From NCBI RefSeq assembly GCF_003308995.1, contig NZ_QFFJ01000001.1:2418001-2482000 (forward strand): a DNA stretch of 64,000 bases, given 5' to 3'. The position numbers and the translations under genes were made by a program. The notes beneath the pieces were generated by a model. That model was given only the letters and a program-made list of their open reading frames with translations. It had not been told where the DNA came from and made no database searches. This document shows, piece by piece, positions 9,501 to 17,618 of this stretch (positions are counted from its first letter, which is position 1; each line of letters starts with the position of its first letter). Source of the DNA: Chitinophaga flava. Lineage in GTDB: Bacteria > Bacteroidota > Bacteroidia > Chitinophagales > Chitinophagaceae.

Positions 9501-9528
9501 CAAGGCATAAACGTGAAATCCTATTCAT
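6523..9528 (-). CDS. SusC/RagA-family TonB-dependent transporter
   Basis: This 1001-residue outer-membrane importer has a signal peptide (ending LAQAQ), a carboxypeptidase-D regulatory-like domain (about residues 28-108, EGNVLSTDKSPLVGVTVAVKG), the SusC signature region EEIVVVGYGQQKKKDVTGSI, the plug domain with PLYVVDGIP and ATAIYGSRGANGVVLITT, and a beta-barrel ending in an aromatic residue (NARF). Together with the SusD partner 24 bp downstream it forms an import complex for a carbohydrate or peptide ligand. A near-palindromic LacI-type site lies 77 bp upstream of the start. No glycoside hydrolase gene is attached to the pair. Confidence 0.96.
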   Translation of the reverse strand: MNRISRLCLAALCLLLCHQLAQAQSTTQQVEGNVLSTDKSPLVGVTVAVKGGTSGTQTDANGHYKLQIANANTVLIFSFIGYSRREEPINGRHVISITLEEDRKKLEEIVVVGYGQQKKKDVTGSIASVGTKAIQEVPVTNAQQALQGRTPGVDVVSNSAKPGDEPTVRIRGTRSLSAGNDPLYVVDGIPYSGSLNDIGPGTIQSMDILKDASATAIYGSRGANGVVLITTTRGKVSKPIVSYSGSYGIVKNLGQTDLMNGEQFAEMRREANRTVGKYKDSNRDSSDKVIFTPIEYAGIQKGTNTDWQKLILSTGYQTNHAISVAGGTEKTKYAIGLGYYKDQGVLKLQSYERYNINIALDQMIGSRVKVGASLLGSYSNRRGETYNGINNALRMLPISAPYDDNGKLIIFPNGDSNLPNPLLDYVDGNRVENRKRFRLFTSLYGEVEIIDGLKYRLNVGPDISQYNYGLFQGRNNVNLLVGGGDATATKRSGETIAYTVENVLTYNKTFNRKHNIGFTGLYSVQRQRGDSSTADVRGVLVESQEYYNLGEAMNVTGVGSSLGSWTILSYMGRLNYGYDDRYLLTLTMRADGSSRFAPGKQWGYFPSVAAAWNISNEQFLKGHSTINNLKLRVSYGRIGNTGIDPYATQGQLSRIPYSFGSKGVIGYTPQMLRNPNLTWETTTSFDVGLDFGFFNNRLTGTVDYYKQKTTDLLMPFLLPYSNGFNSVLQNVGATSNTGLEVGLSGIVIDNPKGFNWSMDVNFSLNRSKILELMDGKQADIGNGWFVGQPTYVYYDYNKIGIWQTSDKTDGLGYKPVPGTIKVEDTNGDKKIDASDRKILGTPQPDWTAGTTQRFSYKNFELSVVAFARIGGMIRSDFYQNTNTLFGRFNNLNINYWTPTNPTNDFPRPNANQERPVNYQSLAYFDASFLKIRSISLSYALPEAAVKRMQMQDLRFNVSVKQPLILAPYRQKYKGVDPEDVNVIGIDAPATWMLQFGVNARF

Positions 9529-9604
9529 AACGTTATCAGTTTTTCAAATACGTGGCAATTGGGTAATAACTTATCACGCTCAAAATAATAATTATTCTGA
9601 TATA

Positions 9605-9618
9605 TGCAAACGATTGCA
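9605..9618. promoter_or_regulatory. LacI-family operator-like site upstream of susC
   Basis: TGCAAACGATTGCA has TGCAA/TTGCA half-sites around a central CG, the typical form of LacI-family operators. It is 77 bp upstream of the susC start on the minus strand. Similar sites precede the genes at 10387 and 14015. Confidence 0.65.
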
Positions 9619-9757
9619 TTTCACATGTTGTATATTTGTTCGGACCAGTAACGATGATTTCCTTCAAACCTTTGACCACAGGGTATCTTAGTTCGAATTA
9701 CTTTTTAGGGAGATGGCTATTTTACTGCGACTAGTCAGCAGTATTCCTAATCAAGCA

Positions 9758-9765
9758 TACCTTTG
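9758..9765 (+). promoter_or_regulatory. Bacteroidota -7 element for the DUF1801 gene
   Basis: TACCTTTG matches TAnnTTTG and lies 43 nt before the ATG at 9808. A convincing -33 box is not visible. Confidence 0.5.
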
Positions 9766-9807
9766 CAACATGCTGTAGTTCAGCAGTACACCCATTAAAT
9801 CTGTAGT

Positions 9808-10170
9808 ATGTTAAGACCTATCGACAACTATTTCCTGAAACAGCCGGAGCCGCTGAAAAGCTGCCTGGAATTTATGCGCGCTTATCTGCTCAAAGCGGAC
9901 CCCAACCTCAAAGAAGACTGGAAATACGGAATGCCTTTTTATTGTTACAAAGGGAAAATGTGTTGTTATCTCTGGGTACATAAAAAATATGGACAACCCT
10001 ACCTGGGCATCGTAGAAGGACATAGTATAGATCATCCCGATCTGCTGACAGAAAAAAGAGCCAGAATGAAGATATTGCTGCTTGATCCCGAAAAAGACCT
10101 GCCCATGAAAAAAATTAATACTATCATGAAAGCGGTATTAGCGTTATACCGTAACGGTGATGCATTGTGA
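9808..10170 (+). CDS. DUF1801 (YdhG-like) protein
   Basis: This 120-residue protein has the DUF1801 pattern: short N-terminal helix, LKEDWKYGMPFYCYKGKMCCYLWVHKK-type core strand and a basic C-terminal half. The fold is a small alpha/beta domain of unknown biochemical role. It has its own -7 element and lies between the divergent susC and the double-DUF1080 gene, so it may be a bystander of the sugar locus rather than part of it. Confidence 0.8.
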   Translation: MLRPIDNYFLKQPEPLKSCLEFMRAYLLKADPNLKEDWKYGMPFYCYKGKMCCYLWVHKKYGQPYLGIVEGHSIDHPDLLTEKRARMKILLLDPEKDLPMKKINTIMKAVLALYRNGDAL

Positions 10171-10325
10171 TGAAGGCTGATGTTTCTGATGAGCGTGGAT
10201 TTTAACAGTGCCATACCGGATAAGTTTAACCCATTTTTCCTGTTCTGTAGCACCTTGGCAAACCAATTCGGCATTTTTTTCTATAAATGCTCATTTTAGC
10301 TTTTCTTTCACCTAAATTTTCTTTT

Positions 10326-10339
10326 TGCAATCGGTTGTA
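10326..10339. promoter_or_regulatory. LacI-family operator-like site upstream of the double-DUF1080 gene
   Basis: TGCAATCGGTTGTA has half-sites TGCAA and TTGTA around a central CG. It ends 47 bp before the ATG at 10387. Confidence 0.6.
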
Positions 10340-10386
10340 AAAATCATTTTCATTGTTTAATTTGACGCTTCATTTCCGGTTTAGTT

Positions 10387-11754
10387 ATGAAAAGAACGAT
10401 TTTATTATGCGGCAGCCTGCTTTGCATGTATGGCAGCCTATTCGCGCAGAAAAACCAGTGGCAGCCACTGTTTAATGGTAAAGACCTGAAAGGCTGGAAA
10501 CAGCTGGGAGGCAAGGCCGTCTATAATGTTGAGGACGGTCAGATAGTAGGTACTACGGTAACGGGCACACCGAATTCCTTCCTGGCAACCGACAAGGAAT
10601 ACGGCGACTTTATTCTTGAGCTGGAATTTAAGCTGGGAGCGCCTTTTAACTCCGGCATCCAGTTCCGCAGCCAGAGCAGGGAAGACTATCAGAATGGCCG
10701 GGTATTTGGCTACCAGATGGAGATCGACCCTTCTGACCGCAAATGGAGCGGAGGTATTTATGAAGAAGGCAGAAGAGGCTGGCAGTATCCGCTGGAACTC
10801 AACCCTGCCGGACAACAAGCCTTCAAAAACGAGGGCTGGAATAAATACCGTATTGAATGCCGCGGCAATGAAATGCGTACCTGGGTAAATGGGGTACCTA
10901 CTGCCCACCTGGTGGACACCGCGTTGCCAAAAGGTTTCATCGCCCTGCAGGTACATGGTATCGGCAAAAATGCTGCTGATGAAAACAAACACATCTACTG
11001 GAAGAATATCCGTATCATCGACAAACCAGCTGCTGCCCAGTATTCTCCCTACGACAATATTTATGTAGTCAACAATATTGACAATACTATCTCTGCCCAG
11101 CAGAAAAAGAACGGCTTTCAATTACTGTGGGACGGAAAAACCAGCAAAGGCTGGAGAGGGGCTTATAGAAAAGATTTCCCGGCCACCGGCTGGCAAATGA
11201 AAGACGGCATACTGACCATCGCTCATTCCAATGGTGATGAAGAAGGCAGTGGTGGTGATATTGTTACAGAAAAGGAATACGGCGCCTTTGAACTGGAATT
11301 TATGTTCAAACTCTCTGCAGGAGCCAATAGTGGTGTAAAATATTTCGTGAATGAATCATATGAGACGGGTGGTAAATCTGCCATCGGACTGGAATACCAG
11401 GTACTGGACGACGAAAAGCACCCGGATGCCAAGCTGGGCCGCGATGGCAACCGGACCCTGGCGTCTCTCTATGATCTCATGACAAGAAAACAGGAAAAAC
11501 GTGCCCTACTACCTATTGGAGATTGGAACAAAGGTCGTATTATTGTGTATCCAAATAACCACGTGGAGCACTGGCTGAACGGTTTTAAAGTATTGGAATA
11601 TGAGCGGGGCTCCCAAGCCTTCAAAGATCTGGTGGCGATCAGCAAATACAAAAACTGGAAAAATTTTGGTCTCTGGCCGGTAGGACACATCCTTTTACAG
11701 GATCATGGTAATGAGGTTTCCTTTAAAAATATTCGAATTAAAGTATTGAAATAA
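10387..11754 (+). CDS. Secreted protein with two DUF1080 domains (3-keto-glycoside hydrolase-like)
   Basis: This 455-residue protein has a signal peptide (ending GSLFAQ) and two tandem DUF1080 domains, about residues 25-220 (PLFNGKDLKGWKQLG ... YWKNIRIID) and 240-455 (LLWDGKTSKGWRGAY ... SFKNIRIKV). Characterised DUF1080 proteins act on 3-keto-glycosides made by Gfo/Idh/MocA oxidoreductases. Such an oxidoreductase lies downstream at 14015, and both genes carry a LacI-type operator, which supports one pathway. Whether both domains are active or one binds substrate is unknown. A strong terminator follows, so it is transcribed on its own. Confidence 0.9.
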   Translation: MKRTILLCGSLLCMYGSLFAQKNQWQPLFNGKDLKGWKQLGGKAVYNVEDGQIVGTTVTGTPNSFLATDKEYGDFILELEFKLGAPFNSGIQFRSQSREDYQNGRVFGYQMEIDPSDRKWSGGIYEEGRRGWQYPLELNPAGQQAFKNEGWNKYRIECRGNEMRTWVNGVPTAHLVDTALPKGFIALQVHGIGKNAADENKHIYWKNIRIIDKPAAAQYSPYDNIYVVNNIDNTISAQQKKNGFQLLWDGKTSKGWRGAYRKDFPATGWQMKDGILTIAHSNGDEEGSGGDIVTEKEYGAFELEFMFKLSAGANSGVKYFVNESYETGGKSAIGLEYQVLDDEKHPDAKLGRDGNRTLASLYDLMTRKQEKRALLPIGDWNKGRIIVYPNNHVEHWLNGFKVLEYERGSQAFKDLVAISKYKNWKNFGLWPVGHILLQDHGNEVSFKNIRIKVLK

Positions 11755-11796
11755 AATATTTTTTATCTTTTTTTTCATTGTTCACTGTTCTAAATA

Positions 11797-11826
11797 AGCA
11801 TTCCGATTCTTCGGAATGCTTTTTTG
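11797..11826 (+). terminator. Rho-independent terminator after the double-DUF1080 gene
   Basis: A perfect 10-bp stem (AGCATTCCGA with TCGGAATGCT) with a TTCT loop is followed by a T-run. Confidence 0.92.
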
Positions 11827-11880
11827 TTTTTAGGATTTAAGTAATTTGTTACCAATCTATCATCAAACAATCAGAATTAC

Positions 11881-13653
11881 ATGAAATACGCTTCTTTAGT
11901 GTTGATAGGAAGCCTGTTGGCTGCTTCCTGCCAGCAGCGCGCCAGTCACAGCAGTCCACAGGCCTCGCGGGATTCCCTCCACCAGCTTGCGGCCCGTTAC
12001 TATGAAGGGAATATGGCGCTCCAGCCTGTGCAGGCTACTTTAAACGGTGAAAACAAGTACAATGACCAACTGCCGGTAGATATCGGCCAGCCCTACCGTC
12101 ACCGGGCCGACTCTTTTTATGCCTCTTACCAGGAGGCCCTTAAAAAGATAGATACCTCCAGCTTATCTAATAATGATCGTATCACCTATGCCATGTTGCA
12201 GCGGGAACTGTCGCTCAACCGGGAAGTGCTTACTTATCATGAATACCTGATGCCGGTACAGCAGTTCACCTGCCTGCCCATCCTCATGGCCCAGCTGGGT
12301 TCCGGCGCTTCCGCCCAGCCTTTCAAAAACAAAAAGGATTACGAGAACTTCATGCACCGCATGGAAGGTTTTTCTGCATGGGCAGATACCGCTATCTCCA
12401 ATATGCGCCAGGGTATTGCCACCGGTTATGTATTGCCGGAAAAGCTGGTGATCAAAACGCTTCCCCAGCTGCAAGACCTGTCTAAAAAAGACAGTACCAA
12501 CGTTTTCTTCGCACCACTCAAAACGCTGCCTGATTCGCTGGATGCAACCGCCAAACAACAGCTTGCCAGCGAATACAATGCTGCCATCGAAAAATTTATC
12601 CTGCCGGCTTACAGCAGGCTGTACAAATTCATGCAGGAAGAATATCTGCCCAAAGCCCGCAAAACAAGCGGTATCGATGGTATCCCTGATGGCAAAAAAT
12701 ATTATGACTATCTCGTAAGATCCTGGACTTCAACCAATAAAACACCTGAAGAGATCTATGCGCTGGGTGAAAGTGAAGTGGCCCGCATCCGCGGAGAGAT
12801 GGAAGCCATCAAAAACAGCACCGGCTTCAAAGGAGACCTGTCCGCATTTTTCACTTTTGTACGCAACGACAAAAAGTTGCGCATCTTCAAAACACCCGCT
12901 GCTGTACTCGATTCTTTCAAAGCGATCGAAAACAAAATCATGCCCGGTGTCAGAAAAATGTATGGTCATCTTCCCAAATCCAAATTTGAAATCAAACAAA
13001 CAGAGGCCTACCGCGCTGCTTCAGCCTCTGCAGAATATCAGCCCGGCAGCCCTGATGGTTCCCGTCCGGGTACTTTTTATGTGCCTATCCTCAATGCGGC
13101 CGATTTCTCTTATACAGGCATGGAATGCCTCTTCCTGCATGAGGCCATTCCAGGACACCATTTCCAGTTCTCCCTGCAACAGGAAAATGACTCCCTGCCT
13201 CAGTTCCGCCGCTTCGCCTGGGTGGGCGCTTTCGGTGAAGGTTACGCCCTCTACTGCGAAAGCCTCGGTAAAGAACTGGGCTTGTACACCGATCCTTATA
13301 TGTACTTCGGACGCCTTACCGACGAAATACACCGCGCCATTCGTTTAGTCGTTGACGTTGGTATACACCGCAAAGGCTGGACCCGTGAGCAAGCTATCAA
13401 ATACATGATGGACAACGAACCGGTATCCGAACACGAAGCCACCGCCGAAATAGAACGCTACATGGCCATCCCGGCACAAGCCCTGTCCTATAAGATCGGT
13501 GAGATTAAAATCAGAGAGTTGCGGGAGAAATACACCAAAGCCCTTGGTGATAAATTCAGTCTGCCTGCTTTCCACGACGAGCTGTTGAAAGATGGTTGTA
13601 TACCGTTGTCCGTGCTCGAAGAAAAAATGGCGAGATTTTACGGATCTAAATGA
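11881..13653 (+). CDS. DUF885 family lipoprotein, putative metallopeptidase-like
   Basis: This 590-residue protein starts with a lipoprotein signal peptide (lipobox LAASC, Cys17) and is a full-length DUF885 protein. The conserved motif HEAIPGHHFQ (His420 to Gln429) resembles an HExxxGHH zinc site, and a second conserved block is GEGYALYCESLGKELG. DUF885 members are widespread in Bacteroidota and are predicted metal-dependent peptidases, with little direct biochemistry. It is bounded by terminators on both sides and has no LacI-type site, so it may not belong to the neighbouring sugar regulon. Confidence 0.88.
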   Translation: MKYASLVLIGSLLAASCQQRASHSSPQASRDSLHQLAARYYEGNMALQPVQATLNGENKYNDQLPVDIGQPYRHRADSFYASYQEALKKIDTSSLSNNDRITYAMLQRELSLNREVLTYHEYLMPVQQFTCLPILMAQLGSGASAQPFKNKKDYENFMHRMEGFSAWADTAISNMRQGIATGYVLPEKLVIKTLPQLQDLSKKDSTNVFFAPLKTLPDSLDATAKQQLASEYNAAIEKFILPAYSRLYKFMQEEYLPKARKTSGIDGIPDGKKYYDYLVRSWTSTNKTPEEIYALGESEVARIRGEMEAIKNSTGFKGDLSAFFTFVRNDKKLRIFKTPAAVLDSFKAIENKIMPGVRKMYGHLPKSKFEIKQTEAYRAASASAEYQPGSPDGSRPGTFYVPILNAADFSYTGMECLFLHEAIPGHHFQFSLQQENDSLPQFRRFAWVGAFGEGYALYCESLGKELGLYTDPYMYFGRLTDEIHRAIRLVVDVGIHRKGWTREQAIKYMMDNEPVSEHEATAEIERYMAIPAQALSYKIGEIKIRELREKYTKALGDKFSLPAFHDELLKDGCIPLSVLEEKMARFYGSK

Positions 13654-13691
13654 TAAGATTTTCAAGCAGTTGCTACTGAAAAAACTGGTTA

Positions 13692-13724
13692 AAACCGGGC
13701 TGCGTAGTGCAGCCCGGTTTTTTA
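13692..13724 (+). terminator. Rho-independent terminator after the DUF885 gene
   Basis: A perfect 11-bp GC-rich stem (AACCGGGCTGC with GCAGCCCGGTT), loop GTAGT, then six T. Confidence 0.93.
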
Positions 13725-13790
13725 ATGTCCGGTTTGTAGCATTATTCAGGATTAAATTCCCCGGGCTTCATATGGTTACAGTGCATGATC

Positions 13791-13828
13791 AGCCGGCTTA
13801 AGCATTGATATGTATAAGCCGGTTTTAT
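13791..13828 (+). terminator. Second hairpin with T-rich tail in the 13654-14014 gap
   Basis: AGCCGGCTTA pairs with TAAGCCGGTT (one G-T pair) across a 14-nt loop and is followed by TTATTT. The rest of this 361-bp gap is AT-rich and holds the LacI-type site at its end; no gene is seen. Confidence 0.5.
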
Positions 13829-13968
13829 TTCCTTAGTATTTATATAAACAGTATTTTATTTCCATAGTATTTTCTTCAGTATCCATCTTTTATCCACATT
13901 TTCCTTCCTGATGTTCCCTTCATCAAAATTTTACACAAACCATAAAATTTTCTTGTTATTTTTCACTC

Positions 13969-13982
13969 TGCAACCGATTGCT
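13969..13982. promoter_or_regulatory. LacI-family operator-like site upstream of the Gfo/Idh/MocA gene
   Basis: TGCAACCGATTGCT has half-sites TGCAA and TTGCT around a central CG and ends 32 bp before the ATG at 14015. It is the third such site in 4.4 kb. Confidence 0.62.
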
Positions 13983-14014
13983 AAAAACATTTTATTCAAC
14001 TGGAGAGATCCGTT

Positions 14015-15352
14015 ATGAAAAGAAGAGACTTTATAAAAACCGGTTCCCTGGCTGGTATAGGAGCGGGGCTAACTATTCTCAATTTCCCGGTATTTGGGAA
14101 AAACGCACCCAGCAACAAGCTGGTGCTGGGCGTCATGGGTGTTAACTCCCGCGGGAACTGGCTGGCACAGGTAGCAGCCAAACTGCCGGGCGCTGAAATA
14201 GGCTATATCTGTGATGTAGAAGACGGCGCCATTCAAAAGGGGCTGAAAGCCGTTGCCGGTGCCCAGGAACGGAAACCGACCGTTATAAAGGATATCCGCA
14301 AACTGCTGGAACAGAAAGATTTTGATGCACTCATCGTGGCGGCACCTGACCACTGGCACGCCCCAGCCGCCATTATGGCCACCGCTGCCGGCAAACACGT
14401 GTATGTGGAAAAACCATGTGCCCATAATCCGCATGAAGGTGAGCTGCTGGTTGCCGCTGCAAAAAAATACAACCGCCTGGTGCAAATGGGCAACCAGCGC
14501 CGCTCCTGGCCCAACCTGCAACAAGCCATCAAAGAAGTAAAGGAACAAGGTATCATTGGTAAAGTACATTATGGGCGCGGCTGGTATGTCAACGACCGCC
14601 AACCTATCGGTATCGGTAAAAAAATTCCTGTGCCTGGTACGCTCGACTGGGATCTCTGGCAAGGTCCTGCACCCCGCAGAGACTACCTGGACAATATCGT
14701 ACACTACAACTGGCATTGGCGCTGGCACTGGGGCACCTCCGAAACCTGTAACAACGCTACCCACGAACTCGACTGCCTGCGCTGGTTTATGGACCTGGAA
14801 TTCCCTACTAAAGTTACTTCCGCCGGTGGCCGTTATGCCCACCCGAAAGATGACTGGGAAACACCAGATACACAAACCCTCAATTTCGAATTTGAAGGCA
14901 ACAAAGCCATCACCTGGGAAGGCCGCAGCTGCGATCCTTTCACACTGGAAGGCAGTGGCCGCGGATTCGCCATCTTCGGTGAAAACGGCAGCCTTTACAA
15001 CTCCGGCGGCGACAGCTACAAAATAGTAGACAATAAAAACAAAGTGGTGAAAGAGGTGAAACAAGCCGCTAATCCTGACCAGAGCGTGACCAACACCGTA
15101 AGCCCGGCAGGAGAATTTTATGATGCCGTGCATATCAATAACTTCCTGGAAAGCATCCGCGGAAAAGCGACGCTCAATTCAGAAATCAATATCGGTTACC
15201 GCAGTACACTCCTGTGCCTGCTCGGCAACATCGCTCAGCGTACCGGCCGCATACTGCATACCGACCCCGCTAATGGCCGCATCCTCAACGATAAGGAAGC
15301 CATGAAACTGTGGGAAAGAGAATATGAAAAAGGCTGGGCTCCTAAAATATAA
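14015..15352 (+). CDS. Tat-exported Gfo/Idh/MocA family oxidoreductase
   Basis: This 445-residue NAD(P)-dependent oxidoreductase has a twin-arginine signal (MKRRDFIKTGSLAGIGAG), a Rossmann domain (LVLGVMGVNSRGNWL), the catalytic EKP motif (Glu132-Lys133-Pro134) and the usual C-terminal alpha/beta domain with WHWRWHWGTSETCNN. Secreted relatives oxidise the C3 hydroxyl of sugars, or use bound NAD to remove sugars, in Bacteroidota. Its LacI-type operator matches those of the DUF1080 gene at 10387 and the susC at 6523, so it is probably the oxidising partner of the pathway. Its stop codon abuts the stop codon of the convergent next gene with no spacer. Confidence 0.92.
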   Translation: MKRRDFIKTGSLAGIGAGLTILNFPVFGKNAPSNKLVLGVMGVNSRGNWLAQVAAKLPGAEIGYICDVEDGAIQKGLKAVAGAQERKPTVIKDIRKLLEQKDFDALIVAAPDHWHAPAAIMATAAGKHVYVEKPCAHNPHEGELLVAAAKKYNRLVQMGNQRRSWPNLQQAIKEVKEQGIIGKVHYGRGWYVNDRQPIGIGKKIPVPGTLDWDLWQGPAPRRDYLDNIVHYNWHWRWHWGTSETCNNATHELDCLRWFMDLEFPTKVTSAGGRYAHPKDDWETPDTQTLNFEFEGNKAITWEGRSCDPFTLEGSGRGFAIFGENGSLYNSGGDSYKIVDNKNKVVKEVKQAANPDQSVTNTVSPAGEFYDAVHINNFLESIRGKATLNSEINIGYRSTLLCLLGNIAQRTGRILHTDPANGRILNDKEAMKLWEREYEKGWAPKI

Positions 15353-16048
15353 TTAGTGATTCGCCTCCGTTTTGGGAAGCAGGTATTTTGCAATATCGAA
15401 ACTGGGCGGAGGCGGATCTTCTATATAAGCACTTTCAATCGCATCCCGGGAAGGGTATAGCTTGAAGCCCTTCTGCCAGATCGGTTTGGACCGGTCTTCC
15501 TCTTCCAGGCCAGGCACCACTTCCAGCTTCAACTTATGAAATACGGCTGCCAGACAGTTTTCCAGCCGGGGAGCATTCAGCTCCGCCAACCCTATCTGCC
15601 AGTTGTAATGCTCCGATTCATCCTGCACTACCGGCACCCAGATGGTTTTAGCAGTCGATATCTTAAAACTCCTCTCTGTCAGGCGCAACTCTGCTACCTG
15701 TACCAGGTCTTTTTGAATCACATCTTCACCATTCGGCAACTTTACGATTCCATAACCGTATATGCCCAACTTCTGCTTGATCACCCGAGACCGCACCCAC
15801 TGCCGGATTTCAGACACAATATGATCAATGTCCATACTAGAAAACTCGAACTTCTTTGACTTGTTCAGATTGGTGGGAATCAATAACTGCGCCCCATGCA
15901 GCACTTCCAGTATACGGTGAATATCCTCAAAAACCTGTTCACTCGGAACGCCTATGGTATTGTAATCTTCGTAGATATGCTGGTTATGGTCCCGGTACAT
16001 CCATTGCAAGGTATAATCAGCATTGGGAAAATCCACTTTCTTTATCAT
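15353..16048 (-). CDS. Uncharacterised 231-residue protein
   Basis: I do not recognise a family. The protein has no signal peptide or membrane segment, so it is probably cytoplasmic. It is rich in charged residues, with a hydrophilic middle (KLPNGEDVIQKDLVQVAELRL) and a proline-rich C-terminal segment (EDPPPPSFD). Its coding direction is supported by length, sensible amino-acid composition and a convergent, directly abutting layout with the oxidoreductase. There are no partner genes on its strand. Confidence 0.7.
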   Translation of the reverse strand: MIKKVDFPNADYTLQWMYRDHNQHIYEDYNTIGVPSEQVFEDIHRILEVLHGAQLLIPTNLNKSKKFEFSSMDIDHIVSEIRQWVRSRVIKQKLGIYGYGIVKLPNGEDVIQKDLVQVAELRLTERSFKISTAKTIWVPVVQDESEHYNWQIGLAELNAPRLENCLAAVFHKLKLEVVPGLEEEDRSKPIWQKGFKLYPSRDAIESAYIEDPPPPSFDIAKYLLPKTEANH

Positions 16049-16263
16049 ATGACAATTTAACTGCTATTCGTTAGCGATATGAAAATAACGAATATTCACT
16101 TCATTAGCTTTATAGACTAGCAATAAATATAATATATTGTTATCTCCCATAACTTATAGTTATCACCATTATTAATTTCCTGCCCCTATTTTTGGACTAC
16201 CTGTAATTGAGATAAACCAACCACACCAACCATTAGTTGCACGTTTCCCGGAGGGATGAATGA

Positions 16264-17049
16264 ATGGAATATTTACAACAATCCAACTACCTGTCAATAC
16301 TGGTGATAGGTATAGTTGTCGGCTATTTATCGGGCCTGCTGGGCAAAGGCGGCAGTGCTATCAGTACCCCTGCGCTGCAGATTTTTGCAGGCGTCAATCC
16401 TTTTTTTGCACTGGCATCTCCACTGCCGGCATCTATTTCCAGCACACTCTCTGCCACAGCGGTATATACCAAAGAAAAGCTGTTTAATAAAAGAGTGGTA
16501 TTACTGGGGGCTTTATTTGGCGTGCCCGCCACTATCGCGGGTTCCTGGATGAGCAGTTTTCTGCAGGGAAAAACATTGATGATACTGACTGCTTTGTTTA
16601 TTATGTCTTTAGGCTCTTCTTTGCTGTATTCCTATCTGCGCAACAAAGGCACTTCTGTGGAAACACCGCTGAACAGTAATGATATAAAGGCCTCCCAGGT
16701 AATGGGCGCTGCTTTGTGTATCGGTTTTTTGGCAGGCCTGCTGGCCAATGCAGGCGGTATCCTGTTCAGCACCTTTTTTATCAGGCGTCTGAAGATGCCC
16801 ATCAAACAGGCACTTGCCTGCGCGGTGATGCTTTCAGCGATATTGTCGGTGCCGGGTGCCATTACACACTGGTGCCTCGGGCATATTGACTGGAACATCG
16901 CGCTGCTGTTGTCTTTAACAGCTTTCCCGGCTTCTTACCTCGGCGCTAAAACGGCAGTAAAAATGAAAACACCCCTGCTGGAAAAAATCTTCGCGCTAAC
17001 ACTAGTGCTTTTCGGATTGTACGATATTGTATATACGCTGTGGGTTTAG
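16264..17049 (+). CDS. TSUP (TauE/SafE) family membrane transporter
   Basis: This 261-residue integral membrane protein has about eight hydrophobic segments and the repeated glycine-rich TSUP motifs (GYLSGLLGKGGSAISTPAL in the first half; GFLAGLLANAGGILFSTFFI in the second). Family members move sulfite, sulfonates or other organic anions across the inner membrane. No sulfur-metabolism gene is next to it, so the substrate is open. A purine-rich CGGAGGGATGAATGA precedes the start; the first ATG there is in another frame, so the ATG at 16264 is chosen. Confidence 0.88.
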   Translation: MEYLQQSNYLSILVIGIVVGYLSGLLGKGGSAISTPALQIFAGVNPFFALASPLPASISSTLSATAVYTKEKLFNKRVVLLGALFGVPATIAGSWMSSFLQGKTLMILTALFIMSLGSSLLYSYLRNKGTSVETPLNSNDIKASQVMGAALCIGFLAGLLANAGGILFSTFFIRRLKMPIKQALACAVMLSAILSVPGAITHWCLGHIDWNIALLLSLTAFPASYLGAKTAVKMKTPLLEKIFALTLVLFGLYDIVYTLWV

Positions 17050-17053
17050 TGAT

Positions 17054-17413
17054 TCAGGCGTCCACTCTCCGCTGTTTCTGAATTGCCTCCTGCTCGTAGG
17101 GAGGCAGGCTTTCAAGGATCAGGTCGTAGGCATTGTGCAGGAAATGCTCCAGTTCTACTGAAGGCATCAGATCTTCCTGCTTCACCTGTACCCAATGATA
17201 ACGCGCGAGATGCGGTGCCGGCACAATACCCGGTTTGGCTATCAGCTGATGATACTGACTGGGCGTACATTTGAAGGATACACGATGGGGCGGGTCAAGA
17301 GAGAGCATGCAGAATAATTTCTCCCCCACAAAAAAACGCAGTTCATTATCCCACTTCTTTTCTGTGGTCACAGCCGGTAAAGACCGGCAAAAATCAAGGG
17401 TATTGTCAAACAT
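17054..17413 (-). CDS. MmcQ/YjbR family protein
   Basis: This 119-residue protein has the YjbR fold pattern: ALPAVTTEKKW-like N-terminus, FFVGEKLFCMLSLDPPHRVSFKC strands and the APHLARYHWVQV segment typical of the family. The fold is cyteR-like and is sometimes annotated as DNA binding, without firm evidence. It is convergent with the TSUP gene, 4 bp apart. Confidence 0.85.
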   Translation of the reverse strand: MFDNTLDFCRSLPAVTTEKKWDNELRFFVGEKLFCMLSLDPPHRVSFKCTPSQYHQLIAKPGIVPAPHLARYHWVQVKQEDLMPSVELEHFLHNAYDLILESLPPYEQEAIQKQRRVDA

Positions 17414-17618
17414 AGCAGCAAGTTTAAAACATCGTTTACATTACCGTCTTTGAACGGGTTACCTCAAAATCTACCACAAACAAACATATTGAAATATGCT
17501 ACATATGTGGAATATGCGTTTGCTGTAAATAGTAATTGAAACTGCTTTATAAAAATAACGAATTAAGCGGAGAAAAAAACAGCCTGAAACCGCTCAATAA
17601 CGATGAATTAACCTGATT

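Noticed and set aside
10438..11121. Antisense frame of 227 codons opposite the double-DUF1080 gene
   Set aside because: Shadow of the DUF1080 coding sequence, whose domain motifs are unambiguous.
14069..15133. Long antisense frame of 354 codons opposite the Gfo/Idh/MocA gene
   Set aside because: It is the shadow of a strongly supported coding gene, has no signal, motif or start context, and is Phe/Val-rich as expected for a reversed frame.
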